In this document: in pieces, positions 1 to 9,839 of the stretch | Layout: each line of letters starts with the position of its first letter | How positions within the stretch are numbered: the stretch's first letter is position 1 | Origin: an uncultured Burkholderiales bacterium | GTDB lineage: Bacteria; Pseudomonadota; Gammaproteobacteria; Burkholderiales; Burkholderiaceae_C | Assembly: GCA_903876885.1 (NCBI GenBank) | Contig: CAIRBP010000014.1 | Span: 1 to 37,159 of the forward strand | DNA length: 37,159 nt | Direction: 5' to 3' | Translations under genes and position numbers: made by a program | Notes under the pieces: generated by a model | Told to the model about the DNA's origin: nothing | Seen by the model: only the letters and a program-made list of their open reading frames with translations | The model's database searches: none

Positions 1-163
1 AATCTTGAAGCTCAACTGAGAGCCTTTTGATGAAAGCATCTGGAGCTTCATCAGCAGCAATTGCGGTTGAAAAAGTGCCAATTGTTAAAAGAGCAAACAA
101 ACACCCCATGATGGCTGCTTGCGAGATTCGCAAAAAAAAGTTTATATTTTTATTAAAAGTCAT
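1..163 (-). CDS. mlaC: MlaC periplasmic phospholipid-binding protein, N-terminal part (cut by window edge)
   Basis: Fifty-four codons can be read from an ATG at 161-163 down to base 1, so the rest lies outside the window. The product begins MTFNKNINFFLRIS and has a hydrophobic stretch ending in AIAADEAPDAF, a typical Sec signal peptide with cleavage after AIA. The family call rests mainly on position: it starts 6 bp after the mlaA stop, and the usual order is mlaF-E-D-A-C-B. The short start of the mature chain (DAFIKRLSVELQD) fits the opening helix of MlaC/Ttg2D. MlaC shuttles phospholipid through the periplasm between the OmpC-MlaA complex and MlaFED. Only the signal peptide and a few mature residues are visible, so the call is by context. 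Confidence 0.75.
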   Translation of the reverse strand, partial: MTFNKNINFFLRISQAAIMGCLFALLTIGTFSTAIAADEAPDAFIKRLSVELQD

Positions 164-169
164 ATTAAA

Positions 170-940
170 TTATTTCCCTGAATCCGTCGACTCCCCCGTC
201 TCCTCAGACTCCTCAGAATCTTCGGTATCAGGCGGGTTGCCGTCGTAGATTTCGTACAACCTTCTTTGCAAATAGGCATCCCGAATAAAAGAGTACCTAT
301 CCAGTGCGATAGAGTTGAGATTATCCTCCAATCCCAAAAGACCCCTTCTCACGTCAATGGCATTAATCACATATAGGCTATTGCGAACGCGAACTTTTTT
401 AATTTGACTAGAGGTCGGATTGAACTTAACGTCAACCACAAATCCAGAGGCATCTCTTAGCGTTGATGGTCCAAAAAAAGGCAACACAACATAGGGACCA
501 CTTGGTACGCCCCAGTACCCCAGTGTTTTTCCGAAATCTTCCTTGTGTTTATTGAGGTTTAAAGGCGTTGCAACATCAATAAAACCCAACACACCAACCG
601 TTGTATTAACTAACACACGTCCAGTCAACTCAGCAGTTTGATTGACCTTTAGTTGGAAAACGCTATTTACTGCACTCCAAACATCCCTTAAGTTACCAAA
701 GAAATTATGTATCCCCTTTTGCGCCAAATCTGGTGTGTAATCTTTATAAGCTACTGCAACTGGGCGCACCACTGCTTTATCAACGGAGTCGTTAACCTCA
801 AAAATCTTTCGGTTCATGGGCTCCCATGGGTCTCTGGGATTAGCGTCTATATTCGTTGCACAACCAGTCAATACGAATGCACTCACCAAGAGAACCAATC
901 TTATCAATACATTCAACTTGATTGTGGATGTAGCGCTCAT
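170..940 (-). CDS. mlaA: MlaA/VacJ outer-membrane lipoprotein of phospholipid transport
   Basis: This VacJ-family lipoprotein removes misplaced phospholipid from the outer leaflet of the outer membrane. The signal peptide ends in a lipobox (FVLTGC), so the mature chain begins at that Cys. It is followed by the family pattern DPWEPMNRKIFEVND near the N-terminus, the NVWSAVN-like NLRDVWSAVN segment and the GYWGVPSGPYVVLPFFGPS block. The tail is acidic (TEDSEESEETGES). I place the start at the ATG of MSATST (938-940), which has GAAGGG seven bases upstream. A GTG at 953-955 overlapping the mlaD stop would add five residues. The gene lies between mlaD (11 bp upstream) and mlaC (6 bp downstream) in one operon. 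Confidence 0.95.
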   Translation of the reverse strand: MSATSTIKLNVLIRLVLLVSAFVLTGCATNIDANPRDPWEPMNRKIFEVNDSVDKAVVRPVAVAYKDYTPDLAQKGIHNFFGNLRDVWSAVNSVFQLKVNQTAELTGRVLVNTTVGVLGFIDVATPLNLNKHKEDFGKTLGYWGVPSGPYVVLPFFGPSTLRDASGFVVDVKFNPTSSQIKKVRVRNSLYVINAIDVRRGLLGLEDNLNSIALDRYSFIRDAYLQRRLYEIYDGNPPDTEDSEESEETGESTDSGK

Positions 941-951
941 TTCAAATCCCT

Positions 952-1431
952 TCACCGCGATGACCCACCGCTTGGTCCATCAGAGGCTTTGTTGTATAGG
1001 AACTGACTTATCAAGTTCTCTAAAACAATGGCCGACTGCGTAGCAGCGACGTTGTCCCCCGCCTCTAAGTTTTTCGCATCCGATCCAGCCTCTATCCCTA
1101 TGTATTGCTCGCCCAAAAGACCGCTGGTCAAAATTTTGAGCGAACTGTCCTTTGGAAACTGAAAGCGAGAGTCCATTGCCAAGACGACTGAGGCTTGAAA
1201 GTGCGAATCGTCAAAATTAATTTCCTTAACACGCCCAACTACAACCCCTGCACTTTTGACAGCAGCCTGTCTCTTCAATCCGCCAATGTTGTCAAATCTA
1301 GCAGTCAAGTTGTAAGACGTATGCCAATTAAACGTTAGCAAGTTAGCAGCCTGCAGTGCTAAAAACAAAAATGCCACTGCGCCCAATATAACCAATAAAC
1401 CAACCCATACATCGCTCTTTGATCGCTGCAT
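952..1431 (-). CDS. mlaD: MlaD, MCE-domain substrate-binding subunit of the Mla ABC transporter
   Basis: The protein has 159 residues. One N-terminal membrane helix (about residues 9-31, VGLLVILGAVAFLFLAL) is followed by a single MCE domain with FDNIGGLKRQAAVKSAGVVVGRV and the LTSGLLGEQYIGIEAG block. MlaD forms a hexameric ring on the periplasmic side of MlaFE and passes lipid to or from MlaC. The start is well set by AAGGGG six bases before the ATG. It follows mlaE by 29 bp, and that gap holds a short tandem repeat (AAATTACAAACT, twice, with a few extra As). Confidence 0.96.
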   Translation of the reverse strand: MQRSKSDVWVGLLVILGAVAFLFLALQAANLLTFNWHTSYNLTARFDNIGGLKRQAAVKSAGVVVGRVKEINFDDSHFQASVVLAMDSRFQFPKDSSLKILTSGLLGEQYIGIEAGSDAKNLEAGDNVAATQSAIVLENLISQFLYNKASDGPSGGSSR

Positions 1432-1460
1432 GAAGTACCCCTTAAATTACAAACTTAAAA

Positions 1461-2240
1461 TTACAAACTAAACATTAATGCTGTCAACATAAAGTCCAAA
1501 CCTAAAACCAAAAGCGAGGCAACCACGACCGTTCTGGTGGTTGCACGCGAAACACCCTCAGGTGTAGGCTGCGCCTCGTAGCCCTGGTACAGAGCAACAA
1601 ACGTTACAGTCACACCAAATATCAGACTCTTTAAAACACCGTTTAAAACGTCTTTAAAAACATCAACTCCGCCTTGCATTTGTCCCCAAAAGGAGCCCGC
1701 ATCGATACCAATCATTACAACGCCAACTATCCATCCTCCAACGATTCCCATGGCACTGAAAACCGCAGCCAAAATGGGCATAGTGAAAATACCAGCCCAA
1801 AAACGAGGCGCCAAAATTCGAGCAATTGGATCAATACCCATCATCTCCATAGCGCTGAGTTGCTCGCCTGCCTTCATGAGACCAATCTCAGCAGTGAGTG
1901 ATGTACCCGCCCGACCTGCAAACAAAAGAGCGCACACTACAGGACCTAACTCACGAACCAAACTCAAAGCAACTAGTAGCCCAAGTGCAGACTCTGAACC
2001 ATATTTTTGCAATGTGTAATAGCCCTGAAGACCAAGCACAAACCCAACGAACAATCCAGAAACAGAAATAATGGCGAGTGAGTAATTACCTAAAAAATGC
2101 ATCTGCTCACTAACCAACCTGAAACGGCGCATATTGGGCTTAAATAAGCGAACCAATTGCACAAAAAGTCTAAAGGCCAGCCCCAAGGACTCTAAAAGGT
2201 GCCGAACAAACGCGCCAATATTGCTTAAAAAATGAATCAT
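1461..2240 (-). CDS. mlaE: MlaE, permease subunit of the Mla ABC transporter
   Basis: The 259-residue polytopic membrane protein belongs to the MlaE/YrbE permease family. Visible family features are the SLVRELGPVVCALLFAGRAGTSLTAEIG region, the following EQLSAMEMMGIDP segment (the coupling helix that meets MlaF), and hydrophobic helices through to the C-terminus (VVVASLLVLGLDFMLTALMF). The ATG overlaps the mlaF stop in an ATGA junction, so the two are probably translationally coupled. The transporter acts in the inner membrane with MlaF and MlaD. Confidence 0.97.
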   Translation of the reverse strand: MIHFLSNIGAFVRHLLESLGLAFRLFVQLVRLFKPNMRRFRLVSEQMHFLGNYSLAIISVSGLFVGFVLGLQGYYTLQKYGSESALGLLVALSLVRELGPVVCALLFAGRAGTSLTAEIGLMKAGEQLSAMEMMGIDPIARILAPRFWAGIFTMPILAAVFSAMGIVGGWIVGVVMIGIDAGSFWGQMQGGVDVFKDVLNGVLKSLIFGVTVTFVALYQGYEAQPTPEGVSRATTRTVVVASLLVLGLDFMLTALMFSL

Positions 2241-3100
2241 GCGCTCTCCCCCAAAGAGGAAACCTGGGGCGATTGTGCAGCGCCAGGCAAGCCCAGATCA
2301 TCTGAGAAAGTAGGCGCGGGATAGTGAAACCTAACCGGACCATCAGGCGCGGCCGTTACAAACTGATGCACAAGCGGGTCCACACTTCTTCTGACTTGAT
2401 CGGGGGTGCCCTGGGCGACAACTGCACCGTTAGCAAGCACAATAACTTGATCAGCAATTTGGAAAGTTTCATCTAAATCATGTGAGACGATGACACTAGT
2501 AAGTCCTATCGCATCATTTAAGCGTCTAATCAACCTTGCTGCGGTACCTAACGATATGGGATCTAGTCCTGCAAAAGGCTCGTCATACATAACGAGTTCA
2601 GGATCCAAGGCTATGGCACGGGCCAATGCAACACGTCTTGCCATGCCGCCGGAGATCTCACTAGGCATTAAATTTTTAGCCCCGCGAAGTCCTACTGCAT
2701 CAAGTTTCATGAGTACAACGTCATTGATCATAGCCTCAGACAATTGAGTGATCTCTCGCAGAGGAAAAGCAACGTTGTCAAAGACACTCAAGTCAGTAAA
2801 CAATGCGCCGAATTGGAACAGCATGCCCATGCGTCTACGCAAATTCATCAAATCTGGATTGCTGAGTTGGCCAATATCTTGACCATCAAAAATAACGCTA
2901 CCTGACTGTGCCTTATATTGCCCACCAATCAGTCTTAATATAGTCGTCTTACCTCCCCCAGATGCGCCCATGATGGCCGTCACTTGTCCCTTTGGAATAG
3001 ACAAGTTAATTCCATCCAAAATCAAACGCTCTGAGTATCCAAAGCGTAGATCCTTGATCTCAATGAGCGGCGGGGGTGGGTCGTAAAAATTTGGGGTCAT
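2237..3100 (-). CDS. mlaF: MlaF, ATPase subunit of the Mla phospholipid ABC transporter
   Basis: This is a cytoplasmic ABC ATPase of 287 residues. It shows Walker A (GASGGGKTT), a Q-loop (LFQFGALF), the signature SGGMARRVALARA, Walker B (LVMYDEPFAGLD) and the switch His (VIVSHD). The SGGMARR signature is typical of the MlaF/Ttg2A branch. It is the first gene of the mlaFEDAC operon. The start has GAAGGGG eight bases upstream. A C-terminal extension of about 25 residues (FHYPAPTFSDDLGLPGAA onwards) exceeds the E. coli form and is common in Burkholderiales. The upstream 200 bp hold a REP-like element and a tandem 11-mer that could affect expression. Confidence 0.97.
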   Translation of the reverse strand: MTPNFYDPPPPLIEIKDLRFGYSERLILDGINLSIPKGQVTAIMGASGGGKTTILRLIGGQYKAQSGSVIFDGQDIGQLSNPDLMNLRRRMGMLFQFGALFTDLSVFDNVAFPLREITQLSEAMINDVVLMKLDAVGLRGAKNLMPSEISGGMARRVALARAIALDPELVMYDEPFAGLDPISLGTAARLIRRLNDAIGLTSVIVSHDLDETFQIADQVIVLANGAVVAQGTPDQVRRSVDPLVHQFVTAAPDGPVRFHYPAPTFSDDLGLPGAAQSPQVSSLGESA

Positions 3101-3158
3101 AAAAAATACCCCTTCAAAACGCTTCTAAAAGCGAGTGTCCTAGGGTTTACAAGTATCC

Positions 3159-3192
3159 GACATTTTAAGGGGTCAGGTGTCTTTTAAATGTC
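3159..3192. repeat. REP-like imperfect palindrome with GGGGTCAG core
   Basis: Arms GACATTT (3159-3165) and AAATGTC (3186-3192) pair perfectly. Next comes a T-T mismatch, then an AAGG/CTTT pairing with one G-T wobble. The apical part carries GGGGTCAG (3169-3176). The same core and the same kind of T-T mismatch recur at 9731-9759 next to the RAYT gene. It lies in the 5' region of the mla operon. I read it as a REP-type element mobilised by a RAYT family enzyme. A regulator site is the alternative. Confidence 0.5.
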
Positions 3193-3198
3193 ACAAGA

Positions 3199-3220
3199 AA
3201 AACACCCCTAAAACACCCCT
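3199..3220. repeat. Tandem direct repeat of an 11-mer upstream of mlaF
   Basis: AAAACACCCCT occurs twice in immediate succession (3199-3209 and 3210-3220), about 100-120 bases before the mlaF start. One helical turn between copies would suit side-by-side protein binding, but no known operator is recognised. Confidence 0.45.
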
Positions 3221-3269
3221 AAAAAATCAGTTAATACCGGTTAACACCAGCCTAACTCCCAAAATTTAC

Positions 3270-3303
3270 AATAAAAGGGCGGCCTTTGCTTTAAGACCGG
3301 CCC
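3270..3303 (-). terminator. Rho-independent terminator after gltD
   Basis: Read on the minus strand, GGGCCGGTCTT pairs with AAGGCCGCCC through one bulged C and one G-T pair. A short loop separates the arms and TTTTATT follows. It begins about 8 bases after the gltD stop and would end the gltBD transcript before the mla operon. Confidence 0.75.
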
Positions 3304-3310
3304 ATTTGCC

Positions 3311-4777
3311 TTAACGGGGTAGGTCTGTTTTGCCCATCAAATATTCATCCACTGCGCGGGCTGCCTGGCGTCCTTCCCTAATAGCCCAGACTACCAAAGA
3401 CTGACCACGTCTCATATCCCCTGCAGCAAATACCTTTGGAACATTCGTCATATAAGCCTGTACACCCTCAGTGGATGCTTTGATATTGCCCCTTGGATCC
3501 TTATCAACACCAAATGCGTCCAACACGCTAGCAACAGGATTGGTGAAGCCCATCGCCAAAAGGACCATATCAGCAGGATGAGTCTCCTCAGTACCCGGAA
3601 CTTCAGTTAATTTCCCGTCCCGCATCTCAACATGCACGGTCTTCAGGCCAGTCACCTTGCCCGCTTTACCCATGAATTCTTTAGTTGAAATCGCAAACAC
3701 ACGTTCACACCCCTCCTCATGACTAGAGCTCGTTCTGAGCTTCATTGGCCAATAGGGCCAAACCATGGGTTTGTTTTCACTAACAGGGGGCTCTGGCATC
3801 ACCTCAAACTGAGTAACGCTCAAAGCGCCGTGACGATTACTTGTCCCTACGCAATCACTCCCCGTATCTCCACCACCAATCACAATGACGTGCTTGCCGT
3901 CTGCTCGCAATTGGTCCTTTAGCTTATCGCCAGAATTCACTTTATTTTGTTGAGGCAAAAACTCCATCGCAAAATGAATCCCCTCCAAATCCCGTCCTGG
4001 TACTGGAAGATCTCTGGATTGCTCGGAGCCCCCGCTCAGTACGATCGCATCAAACTCTTTCAATAAAGTCTTGGTGTCTACTTTCTCTTTAGACCAGTTG
4101 GTCAATTTGACACTTGGATCAATATTCGCAACAAGCACTGAAGTTTTAAACTCCACCCCCTCAAGCTTCATTTGCTCTACGCGTCTATCGATGTGCGTTT
4201 TCTCCATCTTAAAGTCTGGGATACCGTATCGAAGTAAGCCGCCTACACGGTCATTTTTCTCAAAAACAGTAACGTCATGTCCCGCACGAGCTAATTGCTG
4301 AGCCGCTGCTAATCCAGCTGGTCCAGAACCCACAACAGCTACTTTCTTGCCGCTTTTATGTTTAGGTAACTGCGGTTTGACCCACCCCTCAGTCCAGGCC
4401 TTATCAATAATGGCATGTTCTATAGATTTGATACCTACAGCATCATCATTCACATTGAGGGTACATGCAGCCTCGCAAGGTGCGGGACAAATACGCCCAG
4501 TAAATTCAGGGAAATTATTGGTTGAGTGAAGTACTTCAATGGCATTTTTCCAGTCTCCATTAAAGACCAAGTCGTTAAAGTCTGGAATGATGTTGTTAAC
4601 GGGACAACCGTTATTACAAAAGGGAGTTCCGCAGTCCATGCAACGCGCGCTTTGTTTTTTTGCGGCTTCGTTGTCTAGTGTTAATACGAACTCTTTGTAG
4701 TTTTTAACGCGCTGCGCAACCGGCAAGTATTCCTCCTCTACGCGCTCAAACTCCATAAAACCAGTAATTTTTCCCAT
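3311..4777 (-). CDS. gltD: Glutamate synthase (NADPH) small subunit
   Basis: GltD (488 residues from the chosen start) is the NADPH-oxidising beta subunit of GOGAT. It passes electrons from NADPH through FAD and [4Fe-4S] clusters to GltB for glutamate formation. The N-terminal cysteine-rich segment [20 protein letters not shown] and a second group ([15 protein letters not shown]) are the cluster ligands. The FAD-binding fold starts at [18 protein letters not shown] and the NADPH fold at [15 protein letters not shown] late [16 protein letters not shown] motif closes the FAD site. Two ATGs are adjacent. The second (4775-4777) has AAGGGG seven bases upstream and gives the usual MGKITGF start. 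It is 85 bp downstream of gltB with a hairpin in between. Confidence 0.97.
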   Translation of the reverse strand: MGKITGFMEFERVEEEYLPVAQRVKNYKEFVLTLDNEAAKKQSARCMDCGTPFCNNGCPVNNIIPDFNDLVFNGDWKNAIEVLHSTNNFPEFTGRICPAPCEAACTLNVNDDAVGIKSIEHAIIDKAWTEGWVKPQLPKHKSGKKVAVVGSGPAGLAAAQQLARAGHDVTVFEKNDRVGGLLRYGIPDFKMEKTHIDRRVEQMKLEGVEFKTSVLVANIDPSVKLTNWSKEKVDTKTLLKEFDAIVLSGGSEQSRDLPVPGRDLEGIHFAMEFLPQQNKVNSGDKLKDQLRADGKHVIVIGGGDTGSDCVGTSNRHGALSVTQFEVMPEPPVSENKPMVWPYWPMKLRTSSSHEEGCERVFAISTKEFMGKAGKVTGLKTVHVEMRDGKLTEVPGTEETHPADMVLLAMGFTNPVASVLDAFGVDKDPRGNIKASTEGVQAYMTNVPKVFAAGDMRRGQSLVVWAIREGRQAARAVDEYLMGKTDLPR

Positions 4778-4830
4778 CATTTATCCCCTTCGTTGGGCTC
4801 TTTTAGCAGAACCACTGAATTCATACTTAT

Positions 4831-4854
4831 GTTCCTGAGAGTATTCTCAGGAAC
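4831..4854 (-). promoter_or_regulatory. Perfect hairpin between gltB and gltD
   Basis: GTTCCTGAGA (4831-4840) and TCTCAGGAAC (4845-4854) are perfect complements around a four-base loop, and one further T-A pair can form outside. There is no T-run after it on the minus strand, so it is not a standard terminator. It sits in the gltB-gltD intercistronic gap and could protect gltB mRNA 3' ends or tune the subunit ratio. Confidence 0.7.
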
Positions 4855-4865
4855 ACTCACTTGTT

Positions 4866-7800
4866 TTACTTAGCTGCTACGGCCTTCTTTGCCTTGGTGG
4901 CTACTGTTGCTGCCGGTGCAGAGGCTGTTGTATCAGCGCCGTGCATCTCACCTAAAGCTCGCTTGTACTCATTGGGGAATACTTTGACAAACTTAGTCAA
5001 TGCGTTTTGCCAATCATCCAAAAGCTCTCTGGCACGTTTTGATCCAGTCCATTTGTGATGCGACTCAAGCATTTGCTTGAGCTGAGCTTCGTCGGTTTGT
5101 CCAAGATGCCACAACCCAGGCGCTTGCGATTTAGTTTGCTCAGCAGTGCTTTGCACTTTATCCAAGCTGACCATTGAGAGATTGCAGCGCTCTTTAAACC
5201 CTGCATCCTCATCGTACACATAAGCGATACCACCGCTCATACCCGCCGCAAAGTTACGTCCCGTTTTACCCAGCACCACAACAGTTCCGCCGGTCATGTA
5301 CTCACATCCGTGATCCCCAGTTCCCTCGACCACAGCTTTAGCGCCTGAGAGTCGAACTGCAAAACGTTCACCTGCAACTCCACTAAAGAATGCTTCACCA
5401 CTGGTAGCTCCGTATAAAACGGTATTTCCAACAATTGTGTTCTCTATCGGGTTACCTCTAAAGTCAATGCTTGGTCTAACTACGATTCGCCCGCCAGATA
5501 ACCCTTTACCTGTGTAATCATTTGCGTCTCCGATCAGATATAGCGTAATTCCTTTGGCCAAGAACGCGCCAAAGGATTGTCCGCCTGTACCCTCTAATTG
5601 AATGTGCAATGTATCGTCAGGTAACCCCTCTGGTCTGACTTTGGTGAGTGCGCCTGAGAGCATTGCACCAACAGAGCGGTTTACGTTTCTTGCAACCTCT
5701 ATGAATTGAACCTTCTCCCCGCGCTCTATTGCTGCTTTTGATTTTTCAATCAACCGAATATCCAAGGACTTCTCTAGACCGTGATCTTGCAACTCGGTGT
5801 GGAACTTTGCAACCGATGTAGGTACATTAGGCTGAGCAAAAATACGGCTAAAGTCCAACCCTTTTGCTTTCCAATGCTCAATACCTGATCGGGTATCAAG
5901 GAGGTCCACACGCCCGATCAAGTCATCAAATTTAGCAATACCTAATTGAGCCATGATTTGTCTGACCTCTTCAGCAATAAAGAAGAAGTAGTTGACTACG
6001 TGCTCAGGTTTACCAGAGAATTTTTTACGCAGAACTGGGTCCTGTGTTGCAACTCCGACTGGACAAGTATTTAAGTGACACTTGCGCATCATGATACATC
6101 CCTCGACTACGAGCGGCGCAGTTGCAAATCCAAACTCATCAGCACCCATCAACGCTGCAATTGCAACGTCGCGTCCTGTTTTCATTTGACCATCAGCTTG
6201 TACACGAATTCGACTACGAAGTCCGTTTAATACCAATGTTTGCTGAGTCTCGGCAAGACCAATCTCCCATGGGCTTCCACAGTGTTTGATAGAGGACCAA
6301 GGCGAAGCGCCAGTGCCGCCGTCGTGACCTGCGATAACGACGTGATCGGCCTTGCACTTGGCAACCCCAGCGGCAATCGTTCCAACACCAACTTCGGAGA
6401 CCAACTTAACACTAATAGAGGCATGCGGCGCAACATTCTTCAAATCATGAATCAATTGCGCCAAGTCTTCAATGGAGTAAATATCATGGTGCGGGGGGGG
6501 TGAGATCAAACCAACACCAGGCACTGAATAACGTAGAAATCCAATATATTCAGAAACTTTACCGCCAGGGAGTTGACCGCCTTCACCGGGCTTTGCACCC
6601 TGAGCCATCTTGATTTGTATTTGGTCAGCTGAGGACAAATATTCAGCCGTCACGCCAAATCGGCCAGATGCTACTTGTTTAATTTTTGAGCGCAGACTGT
6701 CGCCTGCATTCAATGGTAGATCCACCTCGATTTGGGCCTCGCCTACAACGCTTTTTAGTGTATCTCCCGTCTTAATTGGGATCCCTTTAAGCTCATTTCT
6801 GTAACGCGCTGGATCTTCTCCGCCTTCACCGGTATTGCTTTTACCTCCAATTCTGTTCATCGCAACTGCAAGTGTTGAGTGCGCCTCAGTAGAGATCGAG
6901 CCCAAACTCATCGCGCCTGTTGCGAATCTTTTCACGATTTCTGAAGCGGACTCAACTTTATCAATAGATATAGCTTTGGAGGGATCGATCTTGAATTCAA
7001 AGAGACCTCGCAGCGTTAGGTGTCTACGGCTTTGATCGTTAATGATCTGTGCATACTCTTTATAGGTAGACCAGTTGTTAGAGCGTGTGCTGTGTTGGAG
7101 CTTTGCAATTGCATCAGGAGTCCACATATGGTCTTCTCCTCTAACCCTCCATGCGTACTCACCGCCCACGTCAAGCATGTTAGCCAAAACGGGATCCTCT
7201 CCAAACGCAGAGGTATGCATTTTGATTGCCTCTTCAGCAATCTCAAAGACTCCTATGCCCTGCACACGACTTGCTGTTCCAGTGAAGTATTTCTCAACGG
7301 TATCTGTGTTGATACCAATTGCCTCAAAGAGCTGAGAGCCACAATAACTCATATAAGTCGACACGCCCATCTTGGACATGATTTTTGAAATTCCTTTGCC
7401 GATTGCTTTAACGTAGTTGTACACAGCCTTTTCGGGAGAAAGATCTGCGGGCAATTTATCATGCAAGCGCTCAATCGTTTGAATGGCTAGGTAGGGATGA
7501 ATTGCCTCAGCGCCGTAACCAGCCAACACTGCGAAGTGATGAACCTCGCGAGCACTACCTGTCTCGACCACAAGACCCGCAGACGTTCTCAGCCCCTCTT
7601 TCACCAAATGCTGATGGATTGCAGATAAAGCCAGCACCGCTGGGATTGCGACCATGGTGCTACTGACGGCCTTATCAGACAAAATTAAAATATTTTTATC
7701 ACTCTTGATCGCATCGACTGCCTCTGCACAAAGAGAAGCAAGCTTGGCCTCTACGCCGTCACGCCCCCAACTGACTGGGTATGTGATGTCGATTAAAGCA

Positions 7801-9668
7801 CTCTTGAATTTACCCTTAGTTACGGATTCGATATCGCAAAGTTTAGCCATGTCCCTTGCATTCAATATAGGTTGTGAAACCTCTAAACGCATGGGTGGAT
7901 TGATCTGATTGATATCTAGTAAATTAGGCTTTGGTCCAACAAAGGAAACCAAGGACATTACGATTGCCTCACGAATTGGATCAATCGGTGGGTTCGTTAC
8001 TTGTGCAAAAAGTTGCTTAAAGTAACTGTAAAGTTGTTTATTTTTATCTGAAAGCACGGCCAATGGACTGTCGTTGCCCATTGATCCAATTCCCTCCTCG
8101 CCGTTGATGGCCATTGGTGCCAACAAAAATTTAATATCCTCTTGTGAGTAACCAAATGCCTGTTGGTAGTCCAGCAACTTTGCGTCGCTTAGGTCTTGCT
8201 CGGCCACTTGGGCCTGCTTTGTTGTTTCGCCTGAGCCAACATCTTCTACATCGTCTAATTTAATTCTTAGATTTTCGATCCACTGTTTGTAAGGCTTGGT
8301 ATTCGCTAAAGAGGATTTAATCTCCTCATCGTCAATCATTCTGCCTTGCTCGAGGTCGATCAAAAACATCTTTCCGGGTTGTAGACGCCACTTTCTGACG
8401 ATTTTGTTCTCGGGCACGGGGAGTACACCAGACTCTGAGGCCATAATGACCAAGTCATCACTAGTGATGCAGTACCTAGATGGGCGAAGTCCATTTCGGT
8501 CGAGTGTCGCGCCGATTTGTCTACCGTCCGTAAACACAATAGAGGCGGGACCATCCCATGGTTCCATCATTGCTGCGTGATATTCATAAAACGCTCTTCT
8601 GCGTTGATCCATATTTGCGTGCTGTTCCCAGGGCTCTGGGATCATCATCATCATGGCTTGGCTGATTGGGTATCCAGCCATCGTCAAAAGCTCTAAACAG
8701 TTATCAAATGTTGCTGTATCTGACTGATCAGCGAAACTAATGGGATAGAGTTTTTTAAGATCCGTACCAAGCACAGGAGAGGCCATTACACCCTCACGTG
8801 CTTTCATCCAGTTGTAGTTGCCTTTAACTGTATTGATCTCACCGTTATGAGCGACGTATCTGTAAGGGTGCGCTAGTGGCCACTCTGGAAAGGTGTTGGT
8901 TGAGAAACGCTGGTGCACAAGTCCAAGCGCTGATACGCAGCGAGGATCTTGTAGGTCAAGGTAGTAAGTACCGACCTGGTCAGCAAGCAAAAGTCCTTTA
9001 TAAATTACTGTCCGGCTAGACATACTAACCACGTAGTACTCTTTACCGTGCTTTAAATTCAAACCTTGAATGGCCGCGCTAGCGGTTTTACGAATTACGT
9101 ATAACTTTCGCTCAAGCGCATCTTGAACGATCACGTCTTGTCCCCTACCAATGAAGACTTGCCTGATGAGTGGCTCTTTTTCTTTAACTGTAGGTGACAT
9201 CGGCATTTGAGTGTTAACGGGTACATCTCTCCAACCCAGCACCACTTGACCCTCTGCTTTGATGGCACGCTCCAACTCTTGTTGGCAGGCGAGTAGCGAT
9301 GCATTTTCTTTAGGCAAGAACACCATGCCTACACCGTATTCACCAACGGGGGGGAGGACAACTCCTTTAAGAGCCATTTCTTCGCGGTAAAGTGCGTCTG
9401 GCATTTGAATCAAAATACCTGCACCGTCTCCCATCAACTTGTCGGCACCTACTGCACCACGGTGATCCAAGTTTTCTAAGATTTTTAACGCTTGTTTAAC
9501 AATGGAGTGACTCTTATCGCCTTTAATGTGGGCCACAAATCCAACCCCACAACTATCGTGCTCTTGTGATTTGTCATACAAACCGTTTGTAAACGATGAA
9601 GGGTTCGTTTGATTTTCAACTTGTGTTTGCGCAGTAGAGTTCATAGCTTTGGTGTTCGCCTGGTCCAT
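4866..9668 (-). CDS. gltB: Glutamate synthase (NADPH) large subunit
   Basis: GltB (1600 residues) makes two glutamates from glutamine and 2-oxoglutarate. Residues 1-39 are a propeptide. Cleavage would expose Cys40 in [14 protein letters not shown], the nucleophile of the class II glutaminase domain. A central domain and the FMN-binding TIM barrel follow ([33 protein letters not shown]). The [3Fe-4S] ligands lie in [19 protein letters not shown]. The C-terminal Gly-rich beta-helix includes [28 protein letters not shown] and [11 protein letters not shown]. The ATG has TCAGGAAA a few bases upstream. Length is slightly above the usual 1480-1580, partly from the propeptide and an Ala/Lys-rich tail. 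It is the first gene of gltBD. Confidence 0.98.
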   Translation of the reverse strand: MDQANTKAMNSTAQTQVENQTNPSSFTNGLYDKSQEHDSCGVGFVAHIKGDKSHSIVKQALKILENLDHRGAVGADKLMGDGAGILIQMPDALYREEMALKGVVLPPVGEYGVGMVFLPKENASLLACQQELERAIKAEGQVVLGWRDVPVNTQMPMSPTVKEKEPLIRQVFIGRGQDVIVQDALERKLYVIRKTASAAIQGLNLKHGKEYYVVSMSSRTVIYKGLLLADQVGTYYLDLQDPRCVSALGLVHQRFSTNTFPEWPLAHPYRYVAHNGEINTVKGNYNWMKAREGVMASPVLGTDLKKLYPISFADQSDTATFDNCLELLTMAGYPISQAMMMMIPEPWEQHANMDQRRRAFYEYHAAMMEPWDGPASIVFTDGRQIGATLDRNGLRPSRYCITSDDLVIMASESGVLPVPENKIVRKWRLQPGKMFLIDLEQGRMIDDEEIKSSLANTKPYKQWIENLRIKLDDVEDVGSGETTKQAQVAEQDLSDAKLLDYQQAFGYSQEDIKFLLAPMAINGEEGIGSMGNDSPLAVLSDKNKQLYSYFKQLFAQVTNPPIDPIREAIVMSLVSFVGPKPNLLDINQINPPMRLEVSQPILNARDMAKLCDIESVTKGKFKSALIDITYPVSWGRDGVEAKLASLCAEAVDAIKSDKNILILSDKAVSSTMVAIPAVLALSAIHQHLVKEGLRTSAGLVVETGSAREVHHFAVLAGYGAEAIHPYLAIQTIERLHDKLPADLSPEKAVYNYVKAIGKGISKIMSKMGVSTYMSYCGSQLFEAIGINTDTVEKYFTGTASRVQGIGVFEIAEEAIKMHTSAFGEDPVLANMLDVGGEYAWRVRGEDHMWTPDAIAKLQHSTRSNNWSTYKEYAQIINDQSRRHLTLRGLFEFKIDPSKAISIDKVESASEIVKRFATGAMSLGSISTEAHSTLAVAMNRIGGKSNTGEGGEDPARYRNELKGIPIKTGDTLKSVVGEAQIEVDLPLNAGDSLRSKIKQVASGRFGVTAEYLSSADQIQIKMAQGAKPGEGGQLPGGKVSEYIGFLRYSVPGVGLISPPPHHDIYSIEDLAQLIHDLKNVAPHASISVKLVSEVGVGTIAAGVAKCKADHVVIAGHDGGTGASPWSSIKHCGSPWEIGLAETQQTLVLNGLRSRIRVQADGQMKTGRDVAIAALMGADEFGFATAPLVVEGCIMMRKCHLNTCPVGVATQDPVLRKKFSGKPEHVVNYFFFIAEEVRQIMAQLGIAKFDDLIGRVDLLDTRSGIEHWKAKGLDFSRIFAQPNVPTSVAKFHTELQDHGLEKSLDIRLIEKSKAAIERGEKVQFIEVARNVNRSVGAMLSGALTKVRPEGLPDDTLHIQLEGTGGQSFGAFLAKGITLYLIGDANDYTGKGLSGGRIVVRPSIDFRGNPIENTIVGNTVLYGATSGEAFFSGVAGERFAVRLSGAKAVVEGTGDHGCEYMTGGTVVVLGKTGRNFAAGMSGGIAYVYDEDAGFKERCNLSMVSLDKVQSTAEQTKSQAPGLWHLGQTDEAQLKQMLESHHKWTGSKRARELLDDWQNALTKFVKVFPNEYKRALGEMHGADTTASAPAATVATKAKKAVAAK

Positions 9669-9730
9669 GGCGTTTCCTGAAAGTTTTATAGGGAAAACGA
9701 GTGTAATTGAGTCTTACTAAATTGCAAGAG

Positions 9731-9759
9731 ATTTAATTGGGGTCAGAAACCAATTTAAT
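9731..9759. repeat. REP-like hairpin with GGGGTCAG core beside the RAYT gene
   Basis: ATTTAATTGG (9731-9740) pairs with CCAATTTAAT (9750-9759) at nine of ten positions. The only mismatch is a T-T pair in the stem, and the loop is nine bases (GGTCAGAAA). GGGGTCAG spans 9739-9746. It lies between the RAYT stop and the gltB start, as expected for an element flanking its own transposase. Confidence 0.6.
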
Positions 9760-9781
9760 AATCAGACGTTCTGGCTTTCAA

Positions 9782-9800
9782 TTAATTAGGGACAGATTAA
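9782..9800. repeat. Short REP-like hairpin with AGGGACAG core
   Basis: TTAAT (9782-9786) and ATTAA (9796-9800) flank a nine-base loop that contains AGGGACAG. It resembles the neighbouring GGGGTCAG element in core and loop length, but the stem is only five AT pairs, so it may be a decayed copy. Confidence 0.35.
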
Positions 9801-9839
9801 AATAGTAATAAAGAACTAAACCAATAGAAACAGTTAAAT

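Noticed and set aside
27-248. 73-codon plus-strand frame at the left edge
   Set aside because: Antisense to mlaC and mlaA, both supported by signal peptides and operon spacing.
7020-7388. 122-codon plus-strand frame inside gltB
   Set aside because: Antisense shadow of a strongly conserved gltB region with no ribosome site.
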